DNA of 64,000 bases, taken from the NCBI GenBank assembly GCA_000469685.2, contig LS997566.1, positions 15,575,467 to 15,639,466 of the forward strand, written 5' to 3'. Under the pieces are notes generated by a model, which was not told the origin of the DNA, searched no databases, and saw nothing but the letters and a program-made list of their open reading frames with translations. This document shows, one piece after another, positions 22,590 through 60,485 of the stretch (positions are counted from its first letter, which is position 1; each line of letters opens with the position of its first letter). The stretch comes from Haemonchus contortus (Eukaryota > Nematoda > Chromadorea > Rhabditida > Trichostrongylidae). A program made the translations under genes and the position numbers.

Positions 22590-24040
22590 GTAGTATAGTG
22601 GTGGGGAGGGAAAGCTATGACTCGACTACAAACAGAGGTTGCCAGCCAGAGCATCACTGCATGCGTTTGACTCTCTTCGAAAATTGGGGTTTTTTCATCC
22701 AGCATAAAGAACAAGGGTGAGCCTATGTGTTTTCAGTTGTGCAGGCATTTTTCATTTGACGGGTCACGTTAAAAGGGCATTAAAATTTGCGATTGTTTTT
22801 ATAATTTTTTTTCTTATCATATGGGAGCGGATCGCTCTCCTCAAAATATCGAAATGTCAATATTTTGAAATTTTCCTAATAATGAAGTGAACTTCAGGGG
22901 CAAAGTTCTACAGAAGACTGGGTACTCAAAGGTTAATGCCTTTGAAGGAATACAAGCTCCCGTGTAACTGAGAGTTTGAGAGTTTCCGAATAACCGCGCA
23001 GAAACCTTTGGGAGATTTGTCAGCTTTTTGTTTTATATACGATTTGAACTTCCATACGAAGCTTACAGGCTCTGACCCTCTCGAGAGGGCTCAAAAGCAA
23101 CTTGTAGCTTTATGAGTACTTGGATAACCACAACCCAATGCTCACACGGCTCATCTAAAATCAAGCTGTATGGGCTAGGAGTTTCTCAAGTAAACAACGT
23201 ACCCAGCAGATCATTCGTACTCTGAGTTCCTCCTATCTAAATCATCGGACATATCCCGAGCAACAGGAGATTTCCTAACATCATTCACTGCGTCTCGAGT
23301 CAGGCCAGATTAGTGAAATAATGAGTCCGACGGAGCGGTATCTAGTTGTAGGGCAAAGACCGGTGCTGTTATGTAATAGTTAAAGCAATTTCGCTCGCTG
23401 AGCGTTGTATTTTCATGGAAATAGGGCTGGTTTTGCGCTTCAGCACTCCGTAGAGAGAACATTGTTGAGGCTGAGGTAAAGCTGAGCAGAGGTCTGACCC
23501 CAATTCAGTCCATGAATCAGCTGCTTTTTAGAGCAGCACGCCAATCCACCACTGGTAGGCGGCGCTGTCGAGAAAGGCATTCAGAGCCTGCTACGAATTC
23601 TAACTACTATTTCATTTCTAGGCCGTATTTCGTTTCTATGGCAATGTTTTTTTTATTCTCTCTTCCAATGCTCAACCGCTTTTTCTATCCGGGACTTGAA
23701 GACTGGCAGGAATTAAGACTTTCTCGCTCATCCATTACACGTATTCTCAACATAGGATCAGGACTCAACACAAATACACTTATGTTTTCAAAGCCATACT
23801 TAACAACGTTTCATCGTAGACGTGGATAATTATGTATAACTAGATGACCCTTTATCGTAACTTTTTATTTCACATGTAATTAAAATGGAGATCACTACGC
23901 TACTCATCAAAATGGAGCAGGAGGTGAGGACGTACTTGTTGGCAGGGGCGGGGGTACGCATAGTACAGTCTCCTGAATGTCTGTTACCTGCCCAAAGTAC
24001 CTTCTTGTTCCGTTGTATATGTTATGGGCGTTTATGGGCG
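22590..24040. other. No gene recognised
   Basis: Frames of 60-105 codons, for example at 23512-23829, have no recognisable domain. Confidence 0.4.
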
Positions 24041-24046
24041 CTTAGC

Positions 24047-24112
24047 TGCTTTCATAGTCCGCCAGCCGGCCCGCGAGCGCGCGCGCAAACCAGTGGACTA
24101 TGAAAGCAGCCT
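24047..24112. repeat. Compact hairpin with CTGCTTTCA ends and GC alternation
   Basis: GCTGCTTTCATAGTCC pairs with GGACTATGAAAGCAGC across a 30-40-base loop that includes a (GC)n run. Its ends resemble those of the larger inverted-repeat element at 22379-22586. Confidence 0.7.
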
Positions 24113-24174
24113 TTAAGTGTGTCTTCGGGTTACTGTTAAACACAGTTGCGTGACTTCATGACTTGTACCGGTGA

Positions 24175-24343
24175 CAGTGTTAGTATAACAAAAAATGAAC
24201 ACGGTGCGACGCGTTAAACCGTGTTATACCAGCACTGTACCTGAGACGAAGAGGAGAATGGGCTTAGTTAAAAAATTGTATGTGTCCAGTATAACACGGA
24301 ATAACACGTAACACCGTGTTAATTCCTTGATATACTAGGACTG
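24175..24343. repeat. Inverted-repeat element, 169 bp
   Basis: Arms of about 60 bp pair the 24175 end (CAGTGTTAGTATAAC) with the 24343 end (reverse complement CAGTCCTAGTATATC). Both arms contain AACACGGTG and CCGTGTTATAC/CCGTGTTATACT. It looks MITE-like, with no coding content. Confidence 0.55.
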
Positions 24344-24344
24344 A

Positions 24345-27300
24345 TATGGGTGCCCTCCCAATTACATTTTCACCAATGCAGTGGACTCAATAACGTGTCA
24401 ATGTTTTTCGTGAGTGGGGAAAACCTTTCTCTTCAAATTATGCTGACTTTTATGAAACAGACATCGATACATCTATGGGTTCATCCAAGGATGACACTCT
24501 TCGAATATTTACTTTTCAAACTTCAGCTATCGTAACCTTTCAGCTGCACCTGCGAACACATCACGATCATTCAGCCAATAGTTGGCAATAGTCGCCGGTG
24601 ATCGAGTGAATGGATGCCGTGTTTACCATTCGTGGCTTACGATCACCATTTTCCTCGTCAAAGGAAGACACGCTGACTACGAGTACGAAGGAGGATCAGT
24701 CAGAGCATGGACGTCTATCAATGATGCAGACGGCTATTTTCAACAGGTAATTCAGGCTTTGGTGCATTTGTTCACGATGGCTCTTGATTTTCTGACTGGT
24801 GTACGAGTATAGTGGTACTACTTCTATTTTTTCAAAAATTATGCTACTTTACTTTTATTCAACCTAGGTAGAAGGGACTTCTCCTTAGCCTCATTTTAGG
24901 TCTGAGAGCTTTGAATCATTAAAGTTTTAGCAATTCAAACAGATCTGATGCGGTGATGATGAAATCACTCTCTTCTTCAACAGAGTGAGAAATTTCACAT
25001 CAAAGTAAAAAGAAAATAGCATATTAATGTGCAGCTAGCCCAAGAAGAATGTGAATGTGTACCGCTTCACATTTAAATTAGTTTTTTTTTCTCCTAAAAG
25101 CCACTATTATATGCTTTCCCGCTTTTCGATTCTTAGAGTTAGTTATGTTATGGTGCAGACTAGTGCAAAGGTGGGGACGAAAGCGTGAGAAACGGTGGAT
25201 TTTAGAAAGTATAAGATATCAAAAAGAGATGGAAAAGGGATTGTTCGAGTGAGTCTGTAGCTGCTTTGGTATATCCCACATAAGCGTACTACTCATTGAC
25301 GTCTAGAGCCTATTGTGAATAGTGCAGCCTTAACAAGGTCGTCATAAACCACTTTTGAGTGTGTACATAGGCCAAGCAAGTTTTGGAGCCGTTATACTGT
25401 CTTGTCGAGGTACTTTTACTTCCCGACAATGCTCCATGTGCCACCCTTGGGGGCCACAGGTTCATACTATGGGTAGACCTCAGAATCGCTCTCTACCATG
25501 CACTGTACCTCTAGCTGTTATTCAACATGCGCTATCAGCCGCACCATTGTTTAGTCCTCATAGGCATACAAGTTATATACCTCCTTAAATTTGCTTTCCT
25601 ATTCATTGAATGTTTCTTTGTCGAGAACATATTTTTCCAAAAACTGCCTGGATATTGTAGCCTTGGTGAGCAGGTAACGTCCCTAACCATCGGTTGCAGT
25701 AGACTACAGGGTCATTGAGCCATCATTTCAAAATAGCGATCTTCATTCCTTGCCTGTGGCAGTTTGAGGATGATTTGCAATAATGGGCAGAAGACGATGA
25801 TGTGGAGTGGCAATGCACGATTACAGACATGTCACCTGCGTAGACGCTTGCGGTGTCGTCATGTCGTCGGCCATTCGTTGCTGTTCAGATCGTCATGCGT
25901 GTTTTATACTTCTCGTTGAGGCCTTCAAAATGCTCTTCATACATTGGCAAACAGAGAGATCTAAAAAATGTGTGGAACCCTTTGATGCAGATCGATTGAA
26001 TTTCTGGGATGCCTCCTTTCTGGAAACTTTATAAAGAAAATACTCGTATATAAATATGCAAGATGAATGCACATATCAAAAAAGTGAAAGGATGTGTGGG
26101 GATACTTATCGGACAAAATGGCCCAAGAAGAGGATCAGCCATAGAAATGATAGTCTAGTTCTCAGATAAAATACGTCTTCTAGTCAAGTTCATCAGTCGA
26201 GTGAAGCCCATAGGGACAAGACAGGCGGCAGGCGACATTTCATGACATGATGTGTTATCAACGTAAAAATGTGTTTGAGCATTCACGTTTTTCCCAGTAA
26301 TCAATGTATTTCTACCTAGCGTACCCACCCTGAGTTGTCCCTTTAGGATCTGAAGAGAGTGTTCGACTGCTAGGCTTTCACAGCGGTATAGTGCAGTGTA
26401 TAACGAGAAGCAATCCAGCAAAATGGGATACGTGTTTTGAAAGAAAAAACTGGGCATAGACCGCTGACTGATATTGTGTACATAGTTTGATGAGGCTGCC
26501 ATCATTCAAGGAAGAAGTGGAGTAGGGCCAAGGGGCGCTGCGATGAATTCGACAAGATTTCGGATCTCTGTTACTCAGACCATCCTTGCCCCTGCTCTTC
26601 ACAAGTGATACAATAGCTGCCTGGGTGGATATTAGCACCGAGTGGAAAATCGCGTGGCCTCAGTTTGGGTCAAATACTCATATAGACACCACTTCGTTCC
26701 TCATTAGAAGCCGAGTCGTTCGAAAGTTCTTAGCAATGCATTGAGCATCTTTTGGAAACTTGCTTATCGCAGATATTGTCGAACCATTGGTGAACATCAT
26801 AGGTTTCTTCAGAATCCTCCAGAATAGTGCATACCAGAAGGAAACGTTTACTGAACTAATGAAGCAGAGTGTTTATCATTGTTATTCTGTAAAAGTGTTG
26901 TTGTTGTAGTTCACTGGATAGAACCCAATCGTGTGTTGAAGGTGTGTTCCATTATGTCTTGATAATGCTAAGCTTTGCCATATCTCTCACGTGGGACGCT
27001 TCCTAGAGTTGCAACCAAAGTCCATGTATCTGCCGGTCGGGATAGACCTTTTAAGTTACGTAATGAATGCTCCGTTTTCGTTAAAAAGCGCCTTGGTAAA
27101 GCGAAAAGTCCTAATGGTGAGCAGGAGAAATGAGGCCCTCGAACCATAACCAAGGGTTGGTGTGTGGCACGAAGAATCCAGCGAATTCGACTGCTCATCT
27201 ATTATATTTTGCTCTAATTGATCACCGAATGAAGTGAATTCACAAAACAATAGAGAATAAACATCCTGCGACATGGTACCGGAATCAGGAGTTTTGAACG

Positions 27301-28373
27301 AAGCAATTAAATTTGAAGAAAACTTGAGTTATCAAACAAATCGTAATTATACAGGACCATTTGGTCGAATCAGTCAAATATGAGGATCCATAGTTATACC
27401 ACTGTCATTCCATGATCCTTACTAAACATGAATGGACGAAGTCAAATTGGGAACAGGTGGGGCTTAAGAAAGAGACGAACGGAGCATAGAAAACAAAGCC
27501 CAGCTCCGTTCATGGGAATCGAAACATGCACAAAGACGTATGAGCGATTATTCATTGTCTTAAGTCAGACCCTCGCCGCCTGTTGTGGACTTGAGTTGCT
27601 TCCAACCGAAAGGCGCTCCCTGCAAAATTTGACGCTGCTTTTGTTTTAAAGTCCAGGGATCTAGATCGAAGCTAGCAAAGGAAAAGGAATTAACCGTCCG
27701 TTTGTAAGCGAGATGAGCGGCAGTGAGATTGGTGTTGATGTGGATCAAATTTGAATAAATAATCAACCATGTCCCAAAACGCTATGAAGGAGGAGGAAAG
27801 TGGAAATAAACAAATAAATAAAAAAAGGTCTATGATCACTGTACTTCTCAAATGTTTCACTGTTAGGCGAGAATGAAATCATAAATCCACGGTTTCATAA
27901 AAAAAACATCTCGGAGTCCGGAAAAAATACAAACGGAGGCACCAAATGGCAAATGAAAAAAAGGTTGCTCATTAATCTTGGGACGGGACCCACTGAATAA
28001 AATGGAAACTATCATCGAGCTTCAGTGGAAGCATGGTGACCGGGAAAAACGCTCGATGGAGTAATTACAATAGAACGGTGCCCTACTTTGGGGAGGTCTC
28101 AAGAGTTCAGGAAAGGCATGTCTGTCCATGGAAAAGATAGGCGTGGTCCAGCTTGATGATGGGCTACTCTATGGCTGAAAAAGCGTTTGACTACTCTACT
28201 TTGCTAATAATGGGCAACTATATTAACGTTGAGCACTGTTTCCTGCGTTAAAATGTCCCAGAAGAGGCCAATAATCATTTAGGTGTTGTGAACAATGGTG
28301 ATAATCCAGCTATATCCAGCTACATATGTACTTACAAATGCACATTCCATAATTCTAATATCAAGTTGTTCAG
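24345..28373. other. No gene assigned; upstream region of the Dispatched-like gene
   Basis: The first coding exon of the Dispatched-like gene should lie here or earlier, because exon 1 as seen begins in mid-codon after an acceptor. One exon-like stretch at about 24670-24748 ends at a CAG/GTAATT donor and reads as an acidic, Tyr-containing peptide, but its phase does not fit exon 1. Minus-strand frames at 26155-27274 may be old transposon debris. None can be assigned. Confidence 0.35.
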
Positions 28374-53643
<25,270 letters not shown>

Positions 53644-54677
53644 GTTAAAAACCAAAAAAGCTCATAGATAATGCAGCTTTAGTGTATAGATCCACCATAG
53701 GAAAAGAGTGGCATAATTAAGAAGTACACAAAGTTGTCTTGCTATTTGTTAGATCGTGCAGGTGTCTTCAATGAAGTTTTTCAAATCAACTCATCTGGAA
53801 TCTCTTGCTGCTCATACGACTGAGCTTTGTTTACATAGAATGTTCGTTTACTTATTTTTGAATTTGATTTGAGTGATTTATTCTACTATGTTGTTGGTGC
53901 AGAGATTTTCCCTGCATGTGATATCAAACGGTAATAACCAGGGAGAGTATTCAGCGAAGGGAAATTCCAAGGTTCAGATTTTGTCAAGGTCTATCGAATT
54001 GAACTCACGCCAGAAACGATATTTTTAAGAAGAAAACGAAAATCTCAATCATATGTTATAAGGGCTGCCATAACTTCATTGAGCATTGGATCCTGAAGAA
54101 GGAGTAGCAGATAGCTGCTTCAAGGGAACTGAAAATGAACTCATCACTCCAGCTCAGTTGTCAACAGAGTTGGGGAGTGCACGTAAATGACATGCTAAGA
54201 TCCGAACACACAAGAGGGTCGATCATCTTGATTGTTAAGGTGTTCGGTCAATCCTATTTCAATTCAGGGCCATGCTAAGGCTTCTATTGCCTTCCACACC
54301 ACTAAATGGAAAAGTGGAAAATACAGGCAGTTCGCGACAGATGAAAGTGGACTGACTTTGGCACATTTTGAAACAGCTTGCCCAAACCCAAGCGATGCTG
54401 TGTCTGTAGTGACACTGCCACCACTCACTACAAATATTTGACCCCTGTTAGCTGAAAACCATGAAAGGCTTATAAAAGGGCTTAAAGGTTATATCTGTTG
54501 CATGAAACACCCAGATGAGGATCGTAGAAGTGGTAGAAGCTGTACATTCACAAGGGACAAAAAAATCAAACAACTAGTCGTGACCCACGGCGACAGGGGA
54601 AGGCAGCCTTGGACAGTTTTGGCTTGCTGTATTCAGAAATTTTATGCCAATTGCAACAGTTGAAATAACTGAAGTGA
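53644..54677. other. Intergenic between Dispatched-like gene and ASP cluster
   Basis: No gene recognised. The part at 54570-54625 resembles 34258-34314 (shared landmarks ACCCACGGCGACAGGGGAAG and ACAGTTTTGGCTTG), so a repeat fragment ends close to the edge of the duplicated ASP unit. Confidence 0.5.
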
Positions 54678-54697
54678 GAGAAGATTTATTGCATTTC

Positions 54698-55809
54698 TCA
54701 TTGTGGCGGAACACATAGCGCTTCTTCTCTGTCACAAACACATTTGTCGCACTTGCAATCCTCATTGTTTTGACACGGTTCACCTATGTCATAAATCAGA
54801 GATCCGAGGTAGTTTCCTTTGAAAATCGGCTGTTTACTGGATCGAGATAAAATTCCTAGTATTGCAGAAGTACACTCACGCTGGAGCATACTCGCATCCC
54901 CCAAGGGTCATGTCTTTACACCATACCACTGCGCAACCGACTTTCTTGCTCCACTGCCAGACTACCTGAAACGATGCATACTTTCTCCTAATTAGTACCT
55001 CTGCTTTTAATATTCTATATCACCTGACTGTAGTGACCAACTCCGTGATTGAAAACCTCCATGGTGAGTCTGTTTTCCTTCGGCACACCCTTGTGTTCTA
55101 GCTCGCTGAACCACGCAGACACACTCTGGAACAGAAATCTCTGTTTCTCGAACATAGATTTAACTTTGATTTTCTCACATTTTCTGCTGCCCTCGTCTTG
55201 TTAATGTTTCGCGCCGATGTCATGTACAAGTTCTGTCCCCAGTAGTTCCTGTCCTTATAAGAATTATGTGCGAATTTGCATTCCTTGGCATAATTCATCA
55301 TGTTTTCTTCGATGGCACAATCGTACGTCTGCAAAAGGACTCTGAGCCTCTTACGCGAATTAATGAACGCTGTACATCATTGCTTTATTCTAACGATATT
55401 CCTTCTAGTCCTACCATTTTCAACATCCTAGCTGCTTTCGGGGCATTACCGCCAAGCTTGTTTTTCGCTTCTCCTTTAGCTACTTGTGTCCTAAGTATTT
55501 GATGATATTGTTACACTCAGTGCAATTTTGTGCTGTACCTAAAGAGAACCAACCTGTACTCATTGTGTTTTTCGACGAACATTTTTCTCACTTCATCCGA
55601 CATTCCTTCTGTGTCCGGACACATGGCTGAAAAATTTGATTCAAGGTGATCCAATTATGAATGGCATATTAAACAATACTCACACGTCTGTCCAAGGGTA
55701 GCTAGTTGTGCCTAAAGACATTTAGTTTATGACTTCTAGAAGAACTGATTATTATCTGTAGCTGTGAAATTCTACTCACCAACAAGGCGACCACTGCGAT
55801 TGCAAGCAT
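54698..55809 (-). pseudogene. ASP-like SCP/TAPS gene, copy 1, last splice acceptor lost
   Basis: It has the same eight-exon layout as the intact copies: signal peptide exon from 55809, then a CAP domain with the HNEYR and GHYSQVVW motifs, and a cysteine-rich C-terminal exon ending at 54698. The base at 54819 changes the acceptor before exon 8 from TTTTCAG to TTTTCAA. The next AG is two bases further in and would shift the frame through the whole Cys-rich tail. Exon 7 also has a Val-to-Gly change near 54901 (minus strand CTTGGGGGA in place of CTTGTGGGA). The gene is probably damaged, unless another acceptor is used or the base is a sequencing error. SCP/TAPS proteins are secreted, often at the host-parasite interface; the specific function is unknown. 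Confidence 0.75.
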
Positions 55810-56451
55810 TCTTTACTGTGAAGGCAGATGCCTGATGAATCCTGATGCACCTCATATATATATCATCTGAATAAGAGTTTCAATCTGTTCAAATACACTG
55901 AGGTTGACCCTGGGACAAAGAATAATTGTTAGGCCACTTTTTCTTTTAGAAGTATTTGCTTTTCATTATCGAATTTATTTCAATTTTCTCTCAAAACATA
56001 TTATACTGTATAGAAGCTCTGGTTAACTGTTACATACTTCAAATTGAACAAAAGTATTATCAAAAGTATGATGACCACATACATATGAAGAGGTTCCCCC
56101 AAGTACATTTGCAATGTGATTCTATCGAGTCTCGCAATGAAAGTTCTATTCTTGGTTTTATCACGATAATTCACATTGACTGCAGAAAATGCGAACAGTG
56201 ATGATGTTCATTTTAGCTCTGTTGAGGTTGATGGCTAGATTGACCAGACCGTTTAATTGGCGTGCAATACAAGTAACATAAAAGCAGTAAAAGGGTAACT
56301 GAAAAGCAAATATTTCAAAGGGATCAAACAGCAATTATTGAATCCAATTCGAAGCTAAGAGTAATTGAACAGCTTACAGCTCTTATACAGCTGAAATGTA
56401 TATATAAAATCTGTATCGGAGTTCATCAGGCATCTGCCTTCACAGTAAAGA
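55810..56451. promoter_or_regulatory. Shared divergent promoter region, ASP copies 1 and 2
   Basis: The two head-to-head genes start 642 bp apart. TATA-like runs lie 45-55 bp before each ATG: TATATATATGA on the minus side at 55853-55863 and TATATATAAAA on the plus side at 56399-56409. The outer parts mirror each other as the ends of the inverted duplication, and the centre is unique. Compared with the second unit it carries 33 extra bases after 56181. Confidence 0.6.
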
Positions 56452-57565
56452 ATGCTTGCAATCGCAGTGGTCGCCTTGTTGGTGAGTAGAATTTTACAGC
56501 TACAGATAGTAATCAGTTCTTCTAGAAGTCATAAACTAAATGTCTTTAGGCACAACTAGCTACCCTTGGACAGACGTGTGAGTATTGTTTAATATGCCAT
56601 TCATAATTGGATCACCTTGAATTAAATTTTTCAGCCATGTGTCCGGACACAGAAGGAATGTCGGATGAAGTGAGAAAAATGTTCGTCGAAAAACACAATG
56701 AGTACAGGTTGGTTCTCTTTAGGTACAGCACAAAATTGCACTGAGTGTAACAATATCATCAAATACTTAGGACACAAGTAGCTAAAGGAGAAGCGAAAAA
56801 CAAGCTCGGCGGTAATGCCCCGAAAGCAGCTAGGATGTTGAAAATGGTAGGACTAGAAGGAATATCGTTAGAATAAAGCAATGATGTACAGCGTTCATTA
56901 ATTTCGCGTAAGAGGCTCAGAGTCCTTTTGCAGACGTACGATTGTGCCATCGAAGAAAACATGATGAAATTATGCCAAGGAATGCAAATTCGCACATAAT
57001 TCTTATAAGGACAGGAACTACTGGGGACAGAACTTGTACATGACATCGGCGCGAAACATTAACAAGACGAGGGCAGCAGAAAATGTGAGAAAATCAAAGT
57101 TAAATCTATGTTCGAGAAACAGAGATTTCTGTTCCAGAGTGTGTCTGCGTGGTTCAGCGAGCTAGAACACAAGGGTGTGCCGAAGGAAAACAGACTCACC
57201 ATGGAGGTTTTCAATCACGGAGTTGGTCACTACAGTCAGGTGATATAGAATCTTAAAAGCAGAGATACTAATTAGGAGAAAGTATGCATCGTTTCAGGTA
57301 GTCTGGCAGTGGAGCAAGAAAGTCGGTTGCGCAGTGGTATGGTGTAAAGACATGACCCTTGTGGGATGCGAGTATGCTCCAGCGTGAGTGTACTTCTGCA
57401 ATACTAGGAATTTTATCTCGATCCAGTAAACAGCCGATTTTCAGAGGAAACTACCTCGGATCTCTGATTTATGACATAGGTGAACCGTGTCAAAACAATG
57501 AGGATTGCAAGTGCGACAAATGTGTTTGTGACAGAGAAGAAGCACTATGTGTTCCGCCACAATGA
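56452..57565 (+). pseudogene. ASP-like SCP/TAPS gene, copy 2, frameshifted
   Basis: It is collinear with the intact copy at 61095-62208 and almost identical to it, with all splice sites preserved. Exon 5 has one extra A in ATGATGAAATTATGCC (56967-56969), where the intact copies read ATGATGAATTATGCC. The frame then reaches TAA within a dozen codons, before the conserved second half of the CAP domain. Either this is a recent pseudogene or the base is an assembly error; homopolymer length differences elsewhere between the two units make the second possibility real. Confidence 0.8.
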
Positions 57566-57569
57566 GAAA

Positions 57570-59250
57570 TGCAATAAATCTCTACTCACTTCAATTGCTT
57601 CATTTGAATATCTTACAAATATCTTGCAATACACAACAACAAGGCACTGCCAGGTTGACAGCATGTCAAGATTATAATTGAGGCAAATGCTGTAAAAGTA
57701 GAGCTGACGCCATTTTAATGTTAACATTTCTCTGAGATATTTTATTTACCAAAAGAACGACGTTCCATCAATATCCCTTGACGAGCCCACAAGTGAACGT
57801 GCACCTCATTTTGCCCAAAGTTTCCTGCGTCTATTAGTGTTCATTAACAAGCGGGGTCCACTGGAACGATCCGTGAACGATCCTCGAACTCGACTAAACG
57901 CACGACAGCGCACTCCACACTCTGGGCTGCATGACCCATGTGCATAGAAGAGGGACTTAGTGGCTATAGGCGACATTATATGTCAATGGCGCAGCGGATA
58001 GAAATGCGAACCCATGCCCGGCAGTCCCAGTTTGAGACATGTCGCTCATGATGGTGCTTCCAGCACTTCTGAGTTTCTCGCTAGCGAGAAAAATATGCAC
58101 ACTTCGGTTCATCTGAATTGCCTTACAGCCAACGCCCCTCCTGCTTTACCTAGGCCGTCTCATCCAGCAATCTCTTACTGTCTACCCTCTCTCACTCAGT
58201 GAAGTACGAACAGTAACAGATACGGTGCTGATCTTGACCAGCTGCTATTGAGGGGCTTGGCTCAACGGCCGAGTCCACACTCCAAATACTGGACTCTGCC
58301 GGTGAGCCAAAACCACGCCCACCCCAGACGAGACCATCCTCGTCCAAAACATCAGAAAATTTTCACTTTGGGTGGTTCGCGTTAGTCGCGATGGCGTCTT
58401 TCCAGGACGTCATTTTGACTGCAATTTTCCAGCGATGCTTCCTTTACATCGTAGAGGCATTTTCGCTCATCTGGTATTTTCAGATTGCCCGTTTTGGGCG
58501 ATTTCCAGTCTTCCGCATGCCTAACGTTAAGAACTGTACCAGGTAACTTTCCACACAGTTCTTCCCGTAACCAACATGCAACGGTTTCTTGGAAACCTAG
58601 TTCCCATATAGATGAATGTTTTTGACAATTGCTTTTATTTAGGTGTATGTATTTGCAAATCCACCAATTTGAAAAACTATGAACAGACCCCACATAAAAT
58701 TTCTCAAAAATTCGTACTCTCTAAGATTCGAACACAGCTACGTTCCCTTGAAGCTATTTCAATATACTTAATCGAATGGCACCAAGCGCTCAGTCCTGTC
58801 TAAACCCGAGATATGATCGATTGCTCATTTTGATTCTGTGATAGCCGCCCAGCAGATGAAAGTTTTTGGAAAAAACTGATTTTTTAATAGTAGTGGAATG
58901 TGGAATTTAATAATAGTGGTGGAATGGTGTGTTTGTATGTGGCTGCCGATTTGGTTCATGGAGTGCGAAAATGGCAGTGATACCAAAGTTTCATCCCGCC
59001 GGCTTTCTACATTGAAATCTGAGTTAATGACGAATCCAGAAAGGGGCAGTTTTGATAAATGCTGAAGTTTCCGTGCTGTTGAAGGTGACATGCAATAGGC
59101 ACAGCACAGCTTGGGGAAAATGAAGTGTACATTCACTTATAGCCTCGTCAAGGAATATTGAAAGAAACGCTGTTTTGTTGGTTAATCAAATATCTCGAAT
59201 AAATGTAAATAACAACGGCGTCAGCTCTACCTATATAAACTTTCACAACA
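57570..59250. other. Spacer of duplicated unit 1, with tRNA-like head
   Basis: No gene recognised. The stretch repeats at 62210-64000 with small indels. At about 57985-58045 both copies hold a tRNA-like start, TCAATGGCGCAGCGGATAG then CAGTTTGAGAC, which resembles the box A/box B pair in the foldback element and suggests a SINE. Frames of 60-103 codons at 58014-58803 are conserved only because the DNA is duplicated. Confidence 0.5.
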
Positions 59251-59372
59251 TTTGCCCAAATTATGAACTTGACATGCTGTCGACCTGGCAGTGCCTTGTT
59301 GTTGTGTATTGCAAGATATTTGTAAGATATTCAAATGAAGCAATTGAAGTGAGTGGAGATTTATTGCATTTC

Positions 59373-60485
59373 TCATTGTGGCGGAACACATAGTGCTTCT
59401 TCTCTGTCACAAACACATTTGTCGCACTTGCAATCCTCATTGTTTTGACACGGTTCACCTATGTCATAAATCAGAGATCCGAGGTAGTTTCCTCTGAAAA
59501 TCGGCTGTTTACTGGATCGAGATAAAATTCCTAGTATTGCAGAAGTACACTCACGCTGGAGCATACTCGCATCCCACAAGGGTCATGTCTTTACACCATA
59601 CCACTGCGCAACCGACTTTCTTGCTCCACTGCCAGACTACCTGAAACGATGCATACTTTCTCCTAATTAGTATCTCTGCTTTTAAGATTCTATATCACCT
59701 GACTGTAGTGACCAACTCCGTGATTGAAAACCTCCATGGTGAGTCTGTTTTCCTTCGGCACACCCTTGTGTTCTAGCTCGCTGAACCACGCAGACACACT
59801 CTGGAACAGAAATCTCTGTTTCTCGAACATAGATTTAACTTTGATTTTCTCACATTTTCTGCTGCCCTCGTCTTGTTAATGTTTCGCGCCGATGTCATGT
59901 ACAAGTTCTGTCCCCAGTAGTTCCTGTCCTTATAAGAATTATGTGCGAATTTGCATTCCTTGGCATAATTCATCATGTTTTCTTCGATGGCACAATCGTA
60001 CGTCTGCAAAAGGACTCTGAGCCTCTTACGCGAAATTAATGAACGCTGTACATCATTGCTTTATTCTAACGATATTCCTTCTAGTCCTACCATTTTCAAC
60101 ATCCTAGCTGCTTTCGGGGCATTACCGCCAAGCTTGTTTTTCGCTTCTCCTTTAGCTACTTGTGTCCTAAGTATTTGATGATATTGTTACACTCAGTGCA
60201 ATTTTGTGCTGTACCTAAAGAGAACCAACCTGTACTCATTGTGTTTTTCGACGAACATTTTTCTCACTTCATCCGACATTCCTTCTGTGTCCGGACACAT
60301 GGCTGAAAAATTTGATTCAAGGTGATCCAATTATGAATGGCATATTAAACAATACTCACACGTCTGTCCAAGGGTAGCTAGTTGTGCCTAAAGACATTTA
60401 GTTTATGACTTCTAGAAGAACTGATTATTATCTGTAGCTGTGAAATTCTACTCACCAACAAGGCGACCACTGCGATTGCAAGCAT
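59373..60485 (-). CDS. ASP-like SCP/TAPS (CAP-domain) secreted protein, copy 3
   Basis: Eight exons on the minus strand mirror copy 4 and appear to encode the same 221-residue protein. It has a signal peptide (MLAIAVVALLAQLA), one CAP domain with HNEYR, WGQNLY and GHYSQVVW, the second CRISP motif around CEYAPAGNY, and a Cys-rich tail (CKCDKCVC). All donor and acceptor sites seen in copy 4 are kept, including the TTTTCAG before exon 8. Single-domain proteins of this kind are abundant hookworm secretions, but the exact role cannot be read from sequence. It shares a promoter region with copy 4. Confidence 0.85.

Noticed and set aside
55956..56201. 81-codon frame between ASP copies 1 and 2
   Set aside because: It lies in the divergent promoter and is altered by the 33-bp difference in unit 2; conservation is only due to duplication.
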